This document shows, one piece after another, positions 9,759-19,458 of a DNA stretch of 64,000 nucleotides. The notes under the pieces were generated by a model. It saw only the letters and a list, made by a program, of their open reading frames with translations, did not search any database and was not told the DNA's origin. Location of the stretch: NCBI RefSeq assembly GCF_041956535.1, contig NW_027192192.1, forward strand, positions 1,459,125 to 1,523,124. Direction: 5' to 3'. The number at the start of each line of letters is the position of its first letter. The stretch's first letter is position 1. This stretch comes from Calcarisporiella thermophila CBS 279.70 (Eukaryota; Calcarisporiellomycota). Position numbers and translations under genes: made by a program.

Positions 9759-12129
9759 TCATTTACATTGACCAGACCGTAACTGCCGATCTGCCAATTG
9801 GGCCAGATACAGACTCCAAGGAGCAACGTGGGTTCCACGCAGCTCAACCACACTCACTTCTGTGTGGACCTTGCTCCTTATTTTTCCATTGCCTGACTTA
9901 GCAAAAGAGCCGATTTCGAAGTTTGCAGAGGTCGGTGGGGATTGGACGAGGATGCGGCCAGCTTCAGCGTTCCAGACGACACTGTTACCAGCTTGCCATC
10001 CGTGGCCAGAGCCAAAGGCGTCAGCATCCATCATCTCGATATCTCCATCGGTCTTGATCACTATAGGTCGAGAAAACATAAGTATCAAAGGCAAGAAATC
10101 GGTAGCGACAGTTCATACCATCGTAGAGCATGCCAGTGGAAAAATGGGAGTGGGGTCCCATGTTGCTTCCTCGGGTTTTGGGTGGGGTGTTGTACACAGA
10201 GCAATTGGTGAATACATTAGGTCCCATAACAAGGGAAGAGACCAAATAGTTGTGGAAATTCGCCTCGCTCGCGCAATTCTTCATTAAAATCAGCTGCCCG
10301 CCTACTTTGAAAGAGTTCTGTCCGTTCAAAAAGTCACTCTTATAGTGGTGCTCGCAGCGGTCGATGGTGATCGCGCGGCAAGCCTGCTGGCCAGATTTTT
10401 GTTGCTCGAGAATTTGGATAAAGTTGTGGAAATACTCGCCAATCACGTTTCGAACCCAAGACTGTTCAACTCCCTTCATGGTGATAACGAAATTGATGAA
10501 CATTTCATCTGCAAAATGGATATCACCGTTATGCTTATTGGGATCCCGAATCTGGTCGCCAGTACGACCGCGATTAAACGGGCACTCAACCACCAAATTC
10601 TGGATACCAACGTGTTTAATGCGTGTGCTAGTGTATTTGGCAACCCAGCCGCCGCCCTATATTTTATACATTAAAAATAGGCAAACATAGTCATTAGACG
10701 ACAAATCCATAGGATAAATCTAATCTAAACTTCCTACCCAAGCTTGGTCAATCGAAATAGTCATAGGGCTATTGTGATAGAATAGTTGTGAGGGGAAAAA
10801 AAAGATACATGAAATCAGCATATTGCTCGCATCACTGAAATAGACTGTAATCAATAGCCCAACAACTTACTTGTCTAGCAATATAGTTTTCTTAACAGGA
10901 TCAATCGATTGGACAACCCGAAGTGACCTTGCCACCTCTCCCGGTCTCCAAACCGATGGAAATTTGTCCATTCCCAACGTTTTTATCCATTCTTGATTAG
11001 CGATGCGCCCAACTACAATGGTATCGCCATTCTTTAGATCAGCCACATTCTCAAGCGTCAGGATATTTGCCCCAACAGGAACATATTGGTCGACAATTTT
11101 GCGCTGCGCTGTCTCTTTATTGCCCGAGGCTGGGCCTTCGATAAGGAAAAGCTCCTGACTTTTGAGCGGATTGACTTCAGCAATGATGCGAGTGCCTCCG
11201 CCCGGCACGCCTTGCAACACCACCCCACTGTTGGCAATACGCACTGAGCGCTTCATTCTGAAAGTGCCGGCTTCGAGCTGGATTGCGCCACGGAACCCAT
11301 TCTGCACAGGCGCGTAGGATACGTTCAAAATCGCCTGCTGAATCATATCGGTGTCATCTCCGCCCGTTGGCTTCAATCGTACGAGAACAGGTACTTCAGG
11401 AGGGTCAGCTCCGCCATAGAAGCCCACTCCGCTAAAATCGGCGATCCTATCACCTGCAGGGTTGTATGCAGCATACTGCAACAATCCCTGCGCATCCCTC
11501 GCAACAAACTGGCTTTTAGCATTGGCATTGTTGGGCGCATCCATTCCTGGGACTTGCTTCACTACACAAGGGGGTTGAAGCGGCTGCCCATTGACTAATG
11601 GAGGCGGAATCTCCGCAGGGTTTTCTGGAGCTGGGGGCGGGAAGTTCCCAGTCGAGTCGGTGTCATCCGAGTACAGGGGAGCAGCGTCCGGTGGCGGAGG
11701 CCAGTCCAAAGGCGCTTCTTCATAAATAGTGTCGGCGTCTTCATCTTCTAGAGCCAGGGCTTCGAACTGCCCTCTGGTGGCCTTAGGAACCCACGGGTAG
11801 AAGGACCACCGTTCGAGTTTGGTCGAATTCTTTGGCTGAACTAGTGCAGCGTCCCGTTTGGCGGCACGGGACATGCGGATAGGCTGCCTTGTATTAATTT
11901 CGCCTAACAGATCATCGGATAAATGTCTAGCATTATTGTTCAGGATATGATGCTCTCCTGAATTGTCACGATATTTCAGATGAGAGCGAGGATGTAATGC
12001 TAGCGTGTTCATTTTTGGTTTAGAGCAAAGCCTCCTTCATCCGAGTAAATACGGAGATCACTTACATTGGGTAGCGTGAATGGTATGAAAGAACAGGGAA
12101 GCTATGGGTAGAACACGAATTAGTTTCAT
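9759..12129 (-). CDS. Secreted right-handed beta-helix protein (pectate lyase superfamily fold)
   Basis: Five exons on the minus strand: 12129-12066 (signal peptide MKLIRVLPIASLFFHTIHA), 11999-10871, a 31-nt microexon 10768-10738, 10656-10119 and 10060-9759. They join in frame to 687 residues. The N-terminal 170 residues are proline- and acid-rich. They are followed by IADFSGVGFYGG and a region rich in beta-strand periodicity with GVVLQGVPGGGTRI, typical of the first coils of pectate-lyase-like helices. The third and later exons carry VECPFNRGR, NPNKH-like, VRNVIGEYF and FGSGHGWQAGNSVVWN, matching the right-handed beta-helix proteins found in bacteria and fungi. It is probably a secreted polysaccharide-active enzyme or surface protein; I cannot name the substrate or catalytic residues. 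The N-terminal linker is longer than in bacterial relatives as I remember them. Confidence 0.85.
10738..10768 (-). other. 31-nt coding microexon of the beta-helix gene
   Basis: This exon encodes PMTISIDQAW plus the last base of a split codon. It is needed to join DK...GGGWVAKY in frame: exon 2 ends in phase 2, the microexon takes one base to complete an Asn codon and ends in phase 0, and the next exon starts GGC. It has AG before it and GT after it. Leaving it out shifts the frame. Confidence 0.75.
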
Positions 12130-12818
12130 CGCGATCGGATGGTAGAGTCGTCTGTGAGGGGGAGAGCAAGGAAGCGGCTATGACATTTAAAGGGGAGGAA
12201 GCGGCAAGAGAAAATGAAGCATCAATAATGGTTTCTAGTTAAGCAGCAAAAGAGAGGGAAGGGAGCGGGAGTACAAAGAGTACAAATAGATTAGAATTAT
12301 TCGAATCGCAGAAATGATTGTTAAACAGATAAAAAAAGCATCCCCTAAAAACAGCCGTCAAATCACCGGCAGAAATGATGCTGATGTCTTGGCAAGATAA
12401 ATGCCAATCAGTCCTTTGTCTGCAGATAGGCTCTTTATATGCCCTTTTGCATCGTTTCCCAGTGACCGAAACGCCGCCGGCCATGCACCCTCTCCCAGCA
12501 CAGAGTGGGCGCATGCTCCTTGGGGGCTGTACGGTCACCGTATTGCGTCGGCTTAACATCAGGGGAGAAATTGCCCAATTTGGATTCTACTTGAGATTAG
12601 CAAAACACGATGATTATCAAACCAATGTACAGATCACCCCAAGATCTCTCCCTCCTCCTCTCTCCCTCTTCAACCTAGCCCTTTCTTAAGTCTGATCCTA
12701 TTTTAATTTTCCAAGCTGAATCATCAAGCTAGAGTTCCTCACGTTTATTACATAAAACAAAAAAAACGAAAAAGGCTATTTATTTACAAGTCTATTTTAT
12801 GCTTCTGTGGGTGGTTTT
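12130..12818. other. Promoter region of the beta-helix gene and 3' flank of the 80-aa gene
   Basis: About 690 bases with pyrimidine-rich tracts on the minus strand near the beta-helix start. Open frames on both strands (12239-12559, 12375-12689) overlap each other and have no recognisable domain. No RNA gene was seen. Confidence 0.5.
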
Positions 12819-13243
12819 TCAAGCCCCTTTCTCGTGTCGCCGCTCCTCAATACGTTTCAGCTTGGCAAGAATCTGGTCCCGCTCTTGCTCCAATTCTTGG
12901 CGCACTTTTGTCAAACTACCATGAAATGAATTCATTAGTTAATCACCTGGATGAAAAGCTCTATTGCTCTTAGGGGAAGGGGAGAGTGGAACACAAGGTA
13001 CTTCTCTAATCTCTCCTCCGCATTTTCACGTGTGGGCTGGAAATCCAGACTCATGCTCTTGGCCTAATATCACGAGCACCAATATAAGAATCGGCTTGCA
13101 ACTCCTCATGAATTTAAAAATAAAATGCGCACCTGCTCATCTGATTTTTTCCGCGCATTCAAGCCATAAAAATAACCCGCGGGCACCAGCGCGATCCCCA
13201 CCCAGACAGCAGGGCTCCGAAGACTGGCTGGAATTCGCGACAT
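12819..13243 (-). CDS. 80-residue single-pass membrane protein with coiled-coil tail
   Basis: Three exons on the minus strand (13243-13133, 13036-13002, 12915-12819) splice in frame to MSRIPASLRSPAVWVGIALV..., 80 residues. Residues about 10-28 form one hydrophobic helix (VWVGIALVPAGYFYGL) followed by a basic stop (NARKKS). The remainder is an almost uninterrupted charged coiled coil ending RRHEKGA. The 35-nt middle exon is required to keep frame. The topology, a short basic N-terminus, one membrane segment and a charged helix, resembles small mitochondrial inner-membrane or ER proteins. I do not recognise the family. The gene would be invisible to single-frame ORF finding because no exon exceeds 37 codons. 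The first donor is GTGCGC, which is non-consensus. Confidence 0.72.
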
Positions 13244-14082
13244 GATTGCGTTTTCAGCACTTCACTTTTTGTTTATTTGCCACACGGGTTAGGTTGTTGT
13301 GGTCAAGCGACTGCGCCACGCTATGGTTGAGCCATCTTTCCCTTGTTCAGTCGACATGAAACAGAGGGGACAAGGGGAGACACACACTAATTAAAATGCC
13401 TCCAATCGTATCTCTCTTCTTACGAGTTCATAAGGAAATGGTGACTGCTCTGCACTTTTAAGGTAAATTTATTTTTTACTTGCTTGGGGATTAGTGGATG
13501 GAAGGGGCTCTGCAGCGGCAAGGAGAGGTCGGCGTGTCCATGAAAGAACCTTCCATGGATGGAAGGCTTCTTCGGGGAAAGTTTGCTGACATGATGGCCC
13601 AGTTTTTCGGCGATAAGGAGGAAAGCGCGTTGTTAATCAGCTCGGTCTTATGAGTGTTGACCATAATTGGGTGCTGCGGCTTGGTGCCCGAAAAACGGCG
13701 AGGGCGTACAAGGGTGATTGCGTTCATGATGGTGCAATGGAGTTTGTGGGCAGAGCCCGCCTCCTCCCCCCCTAAAAATAGCTGTCAGGGGGTTGAGAGA
13801 ATTAGGCAAGATTGCGAAAATGCCAAGCGAAAGCGGAGTGGGTAAAGAAACTAGTTTAATGAAGATTCTCACTCAGGAGAAGATAGCTATAGTACAATAT
13901 GAGACTGAAAGGAGGAGAGCAGAAGAGAAGAGTCCATCTAACAGGGGGGGAAAAAAATAGAAATGAGATATAAGACATAAGTGAGTTTATAATGGAAGAA
14001 GCAAAGGAAGTGGATAAAATAAAATAAAATGTACACCAGGGTTGGAAAAAATGTGTGTGAATATTCAGGATGATGATGGTAT
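13244..14082. other. Intergenic region upstream of the 80-aa gene
   Basis: About 840 bases between two minus-strand genes. Purine-rich tracts occur at about 13900-14050. No coding exon or RNA gene is supported. Confidence 0.5.
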
Positions 14083-15297
14083 TTATTTAGTCCGCTTTTT
14101 CGATCTTGACGACTTGGAGGAAGTCGCGGGGGCATCCGCCTCCTCTGCACACAGGCTCCCCTCGACCCGTAAGTGACGACTGAGGGCGTCCTGTCGTGCA
14201 AACGACTTTCGACATGTGGGGCACGAAAACGGCTTGATTCCCAGGCTAAAGAAAAGGGGAACATCGGATGAGAACAAATGAAACGAGATTCCAACGGAGG
14301 AGCCTAAAGATGCAAGCACGGACACTTACTGTAATTTTGAATGTCTATTCCTATCGTGCTGTCTTGCAAAGGCTTTCCCGCATCCGGGGAAGAGGCACGC
14401 GTAAGGCCGCTCTGACGTGTGAGTGCGCATGTGTGATTTTAAGTTGTAGGGACGAGCAAACACCTTGGAGCATCCGGGATGGGGGCAGGGGAAGGTTTTG
14501 TCGGAAGCCACTTTGACGCGTTTCGCGGAGGCGGATTTAGGGGGTCGGCCGCGACGAGCGGGCGAGGGGTTGGCGGGGTCGGAGAAGGGGCGCTTCCGGG
14601 TGTGTTTCTTTTTGGGGCGGGCGCGGGGACTAAAGTCCTCGTCGCCATCGTCATCCTCGATGTCGCTCTCCTCTACTTCCTCAGGGAAGCCAGGCTCTTC
14701 CCCCTCCTCTTCCTCCTCCTCCTTCACCTCCTCCTCAATTCTTTCTTCACTTGGTGCCGCTTGCGATCTCTGCAGCACGCCCATTTGCGGTAGTGACGGT
14801 AGCGGCGGCGATGGCGGAAGCGGGGATATGGCTGGCGGCGTAGGATGCTCCTTCTCCACCCACTGCATCCCTTTCTCCCATCGCTGCTCCCTCCTCGCGG
14901 CCACAGCGCTTTTCTCTTCGCTTCCGGAGCCAAAGAGTTTTCCCTCCTCCACGAGGAAGCCATCCTGCTGCGAGTGCAAGAAGGAGGTGAAGTCTCCAAA
15001 GGCGGGGTCCAACCCCCCGTAGCCGCCAAACTCGTGTAGAGGCTCATACGGGGAGGGTTTTTCGTGGGCATCACTGCCCGCAATGAATAATTCCGCGGGG
15101 ATATAGGGAGTGGGAGGGGCATAGGAGCCTCCCGCGAACCATTGGTCGGGATGCGGGTCGAATTTGCCTGGGGAGGTGGAGGGGTTGGTGAGGGATTCGT
15201 AGCTGCTAATGGCAGGCGAGGGGATGTAGGATTGGGGAAATGGGGCGAATGAGTAGGGGGACATGAGTTCCGGATTGGCCTTCCCAAGAAGGGGCAT
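14083..15297 (-). CDS. C2H2 zinc-finger transcription factor, Crz1-like
   Basis: Exons 15297-14330 and 14245-14083 give 376 residues. I chose the ATG at 15297 because it sits in CCACCATGC; the frame upstream opens only with GTG. The N-terminal two thirds are proline/serine-rich and disordered. They contain a glutamate run (about residues 190-215) and an AT-hook-like [13 protein letters not shown]. Three C-terminal C2H2 fingers follow: [46 protein letters not shown] and [17 protein letters not shown]. The [16 protein letters not shown] and ARxDALxRH recognition helices are those of the fungal Crz1/calcineurin-responsive family, which act in the nucleus. The intron splits the linker before finger 3. 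I saw no clear PxIxIT calcineurin-docking motif, so calcium control is inference. It is transcribed away from the LRR gene across 1.56 kb. Confidence 0.88.
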
Positions 15298-16861
15298 GGT
15301 GGGGGATGCGGAGAGACACTTAATGAAAACAAAGGCAAAAGGAGAAAGCGGCACAGGGAGCCGGGACAGGGGGAGGAAAGAGAAGCCGATGACCGGATAG
15401 GCGGCCAGTATAACTTATATACCGGCTTCTATAAAGAGCATAATAATCAAATGTGGGAAACGGTTGAACAAGGTTTTCGCTGTACAAAACAACTCGGAGC
15501 TAACTCAAAAGGCTTGGGGGGCCACGACAGCGCGCTTTTCATTCGGCCCAAAAATGCACCATTTTCTAGAGTTCTTTTTTCTGCATCTAGAAAAAGAGCC
15601 AAGAGTCGTTTATCCACGGACACATGGCCCGCCTGCCTGCCCCAAACCACAGTCACACTGACGATTTTGTGGCACGCAGCCCCGCCGGCACCAATCACCA
15701 CGGTGCTGGCTTGCGAGACGAGCGAGGGGGGGAGAGTGCGAGGTGAGGCGCAGGCTGCGGATGTCCGGAGCTAAGAGGCGGCCCCCTTCTTCAGCTGGAG
15801 CCGCTCACCCGGGCCTCTAACCTGCCGCACCAGGGCCCGCTGGCCCTTGCCAGCTCGCCTGTTCCCCGCACGCGAGCCCGGCCAACTCCCTCCCACCCCT
15901 GCGCTGGCCGAGCCGTAAGCCCGCCGGCCGAAGGGGAATCCCGAGCCATCAGAGTTTTCCTTAAGGGCCCCCGTACCACTTCATAACCTACTGTGATTAA
16001 CACTGGCCACGACAGGGCTCCCCTCCCCCATAGCCACACAACCTTACGGCATTAAAGTCTTATTCTCCATCATATTCCTTGTACATGCATCCTCCCCCGT
16101 TTGGGCCGAATGAAGCGCACGCTTCTTTTCCTTCCATTGCACTCACAATGATTCCTGGCCACGTAAATTAGGCATCCAGCCGGCAGGGCCCTGATTGGAC
16201 GGGCTAACGTATCCAACTCGGAGAGATCTCCCCACCAATCTCTCCCGCCGCAAGAGGACGCCTTCTGCCATCTCATTACTGAGCGCTTTGGCGGCTGGCT
16301 CCGGTTGGCCTGCAGGGGAGGGCAGGGGGCGGAAACGCAGCCGATCCTTGCCAACAAGGAAGTTCGCCCTGCAAACCAGAGACGCGAAGCAATGCAGGCC
16401 GATCCATTCCGGACTGGGGCAAGGACGGAGGGAGGGTGCTGGCTAATCAGCTGGCCCAGCGCGGCTGGCGAGCGAGAGATTAGATAAGAGGAGGGGGCGA
16501 GTGGCTTTCCGCCATGGCCAAAAGCGGCCACGGCCTTGGGAAGCTCGCGCCCAACCCCCTGTTATCAGGTGAGGATCAGATTACACTGTCGCAGGATGGG
16601 TGTTTGTTTTCGTTTCCGTCCAATTGCCGGGGTTTCACCAATTTCACGCTTAAGCCTTGGATTTATCTGTTTTTGCTTCTGTTTACCAACTCGTCTCTAG
16701 TCCTTGGTCTCCCTTCGTCTTCATCCGATTGCGCTTTTAATGCTCATCCTCTAATTCATCCTCTCCACATTATGCCTGGATTCTCCTGCGCAACGTCCGC
16801 ATTCAGTCTATAGTTCCATCGCTACATTTCCATCCCACTCTCCCTGCATCCATACTACTTA
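15298..16861. other. Divergent promoter region (Crz1-like factor / LRR gene)
   Basis: About 1.56 kb between two divergent start codons, GC-rich in its middle (15,650-16,550). Long open frames on both strands (for example 16070-16531 minus) follow from high GC and lack any domain. The length suggests a substantial regulatory region; I could not identify specific sites with confidence. Confidence 0.55.
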
Positions 16862-18985
16862 ATGTCGGAACCACCGAGCAAGAAGCAAGCCGAGGATGCA
16901 GATCCAGCCAACATCGACATCGAATCCTGCATCGACAACCCAAAGCTCGCTCCGCTGGGTGCTCATCTCCTCGGATCCCGCTCCAATACCCCTGACAAAG
17001 GCCGACATTCAAAGGCCTCCACAAGCAGAGACGGAGTCCCATTGCGGAACGAGAGCGCCATTTCTGGATCGCTGCGGGTTGCGGATGCGCCAGCGCATGC
17101 GACGTTGGCATCCTCCGGCGGCGGGGCGGGCATTACATCCCTCCTGCTGCGGCGTCGAAATTTGACAGCTGACGAGCTGAGAAAGCAAATCGATATTCTT
17201 CTTCTTGCGCAAGCTCCGGGGGAGGAGGAAAGGGGGGCGTTGGAGAAGCGAGGTCTGGCGCTGGTGCTGATTCCTCCCCTCCGGCTCACTGAGCTCGACC
17301 TGTCTCGCAATCGTCTGGAGGACTTGCCGAGCAATTTCGCACAGGCTGCCCCCCATCTTCGCTATCTCAACTTGTCGATGAATCGGTTCACCAGGCTCCC
17401 TCGAGAACTCTTCTCGCTCGCCCGGCTCGAAGTCCTGCTGCTCTCCCAGAACAGGATCCGGGACCTCCCGGCCCAGTTCCCCGCCGGATTCCAGAACCTC
17501 AAGACCCTGAAACTGTGCGCGAACGAAATCAGCCAGCTTCCCGAATGGATCGGCAGGCTGGCCCAGCTCCAGACCCTGACGCTGGGCTCCGTGTTCGGGG
17601 GAAATCGCATCTCCGTCATCCCGCCCGGGTGCCTGTCTCGGATGCTTGAGCTGCGAGAGCTCGACCTCTCGCACAACCTGCTCTCCCGATTGCCCGACGA
17701 CCTCGGCCACCCCCTCTCGAAGCTCGTGCACCTCACGGTGGCCAGCAACCGCCTCGAATCGCTTCCCCGCACCATCGGGCTCTGCCGCAATCTGCGTGCA
17801 CTGGATCTCTCGCGCAATCAGCTGACCAGCCTGCCCCTCGAGATGGTGGACCTGGCGAATTTGGACACGCTCGACGTGTCCGACAACCTGCTGTGCGTCA
17901 TCCCGGGCGACGTGTCGCGGTTCATGGAGCGCACGACCTTTTTGCTCACCGGGAACCCGTTCACGCGAGGCTATTGCGATCAAGTGCCGGCCAACTATCC
18001 TGGTGCGACCGGGGCGCGCCCCGGCCCGGCCCAGCCCACGATACCGTCGGCGACGGGCGCCTCCTCCGCGGCCCCCGAATGGGAGACGCTGGTTCGCGAC
18101 CTCTCCCGCCGCCCCATTCCCATCCGAATCGAGTACGACGACATAGGGGAGGAGGAGGGCGACGCCAGCATCGACCACCACTTGCACCACGCGCAAGCTT
18201 ATTCGACGCCCGGCACCCCGACCCAATCCCGGTCCCTCAGCCCTGGGCCCATCGCGAGATCCTCCTCCGGTGACTACTTCGGCCCCGCGGCCCGAAGCAC
18301 AGAGGCGAATAGCTTTGGCATTTCGCGCAGCGTGTTCTCGTCCCCGACCTCTTCGCCTCACCTGGGCTCGACTTCGCCAACCCTGCCGGCGGCAGGGGAG
18401 GACGAGGGTAGGCCGTGGCTGCCCTCGCTCAAGGAGCTCGCCGCCCGCACCATCCTCCTGAACGAGCTGCCCATCCCGCGCGGGCTCCTCCCGACCTCGC
18501 TGCTCGCGTATCTCCAGCCGGGCGCTCGGCCGTGCTGTTTTTGCCAGAATCCATACGTGAAGGAGTGGGTGTCGGCGGTGACGGTGGAGGATTTTCGCGG
18601 CCATCCCTCGGTGGTGCACAAGGTGCGGTTTTGCTCGGCTCGCTGCTGGAGCCATTGCCGGAGGCCGCGCAACCTGCCCGAGCCCTCTCGGGAGGAGAAG
18701 CGGGGGGCTGAGAACAAACAGCTACGGCGGTGCCTAGAGAGGGAGGTGTGCAGTGGACGGGCCAGGGGGCTGAACCTGGAGGCGATGCTGGGCGGGTTGG
18801 CCACGGAGCCGGCCGAGGAGGCGATCGCCCAGACCCTGGATGCGCTCACTCTGGAGGAGCATGTGGGGAGAAGGACCGAGGGGGCCGCAAGACGCTCCGC
18901 CCTGATCATCGGCGTGGGGGGGGGAGGAGAGGCGGAATGCGGAGGGTCAAGGCGGCAATGGTGCATCAAGGGGGTCACGGGGTGA
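16862..18985 (+). CDS. Leucine-rich repeat protein with C-terminal cysteine motif
   Basis: A single exon of 707 codons. Residues about 138-360 hold nine leucine-rich repeats of the short LxxLDLSxNxLxxLP type, from LTELDLSRNRLEDLP to LDTLDVSDNLLCVIP. A disordered serine/proline/glycine linker follows (about 375-510). A conserved-looking block (about 520-610) contains LNELPIPRGLLPTSLLAYL, CCFCQNPYVKEWV and VRFCSARCW. The spaced CxxC and CxxxC pairs could bind zinc. The C-terminal 80 residues are charged. No kinase, phosphatase or membrane segment is visible, so I read it as a cytosolic scaffold. The short LRR type is that of fungal and animal Ras/phosphatase scaffold proteins, but I cannot name an ortholog. 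Third codon positions are strongly G/C, like those of the alkaline phosphatase. Confidence 0.88.
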   Translation: MSEPPSKKQAEDADPANIDIESCIDNPKLAPLGAHLLGSRSNTPDKGRHSKASTSRDGVPLRNESAISGSLRVADAPAHATLASSGGGAGITSLLLRRRNLTADELRKQIDILLLAQAPGEEERGALEKRGLALVLIPPLRLTELDLSRNRLEDLPSNFAQAAPHLRYLNLSMNRFTRLPRELFSLARLEVLLLSQNRIRDLPAQFPAGFQNLKTLKLCANEISQLPEWIGRLAQLQTLTLGSVFGGNRISVIPPGCLSRMLELRELDLSHNLLSRLPDDLGHPLSKLVHLTVASNRLESLPRTIGLCRNLRALDLSRNQLTSLPLEMVDLANLDTLDVSDNLLCVIPGDVSRFMERTTFLLTGNPFTRGYCDQVPANYPGATGARPGPAQPTIPSATGASSAAPEWETLVRDLSRRPIPIRIEYDDIGEEEGDASIDHHLHHAQAYSTPGTPTQSRSLSPGPIARSSSGDYFGPAARSTEANSFGISRSVFSSPTSSPHLGSTSPTLPAAGEDEGRPWLPSLKELAARTILLNELPIPRGLLPTSLLAYLQPGARPCCFCQNPYVKEWVSAVTVEDFRGHPSVVHKVRFCSARCWSHCRRPRNLPEPSREEKRGAENKQLRRCLEREVCSGRARGLNLEAMLGGLATEPAEEAIAQTLDALTLEEHVGRRTEGAARRSALIIGVGGGGEAECGGSRRQWCIKGVTG

Positions 18986-19458
18986 ATTCTTCTGCTTGTA
19001 AAATGGTTTGGCTGGTTTTTTTTTCTCCCTCGCTGTCCTCAGCTCTCCTCCCGTGTTGTTTTATCTTCGTTTCTTTAATTTATCGTATTTCCGTGAAGGA
19101 GGAGGGCCATGGGGTGTACTTGTTTGCTTTTGCTGTACTCTATTCATGTATAAAGAAAATAAATTAATTAATTTATTCCCCATTGAAGGCCCCCCCAGGA
19201 TCAACCCAAGTCAACACCACGTTGAAATGTGGTACAGGGCTGCAGACTCTGTTTCTTTTCTCCACTCCAAATAGTCAAATATTAGAAAAAAAAGTGGTCG
19301 GGAAAGACAAGAGGAGGAATTTTCCATATAGCATTTTAACATTCCCCTCTTTCCTGCCATTGCGCCTAATCCAACTAGACCCATTAAAAGACGACCTAAT
19401 TATCCGCTTTAGGATTCTGCATTTTCTCCCCTCCACCCTCTCCACTCTTTCCTCTTCA
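18986..19458. other. Intergenic region between LRR and hydrolase genes
   Basis: About 470 bases, sharply more AT-rich than the flanking coding sequence. It has an AATAAA at 19158-19163 that probably serves the LRR gene. The last 100 bases are pyrimidine-rich and look like the promoter or leader of the hydrolase gene. Confidence 0.5.
19158..19163 (+). terminator. Putative polyadenylation signal of LRR gene
   Basis: AATAAA lies about 173 bases after the stop codon, in an AT-rich stretch. The position is reasonable for a fungal mRNA 3' end; no cleavage data. Confidence 0.4.

Noticed and set aside
9862-10287. 141-codon plus-strand frame
   Set aside because: Lies antisense to exons of the well-supported beta-helix gene.
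14465-15022. 185-codon plus-strand frame opposite the C2H2 factor
   Set aside because: Serine-rich translation of the antisense of an acidic, codon-biased region; no independent support.
16070-16531. 153-codon minus-strand frame in the divergent promoter
   Set aside because: GC-rich, no recognisable protein content, and placed within a promoter region.
17009-18655. 548-codon open frame antisense to the LRR gene
   Set aside because: Same GC effect; no domain, and the sense frame has nine clear LRRs.
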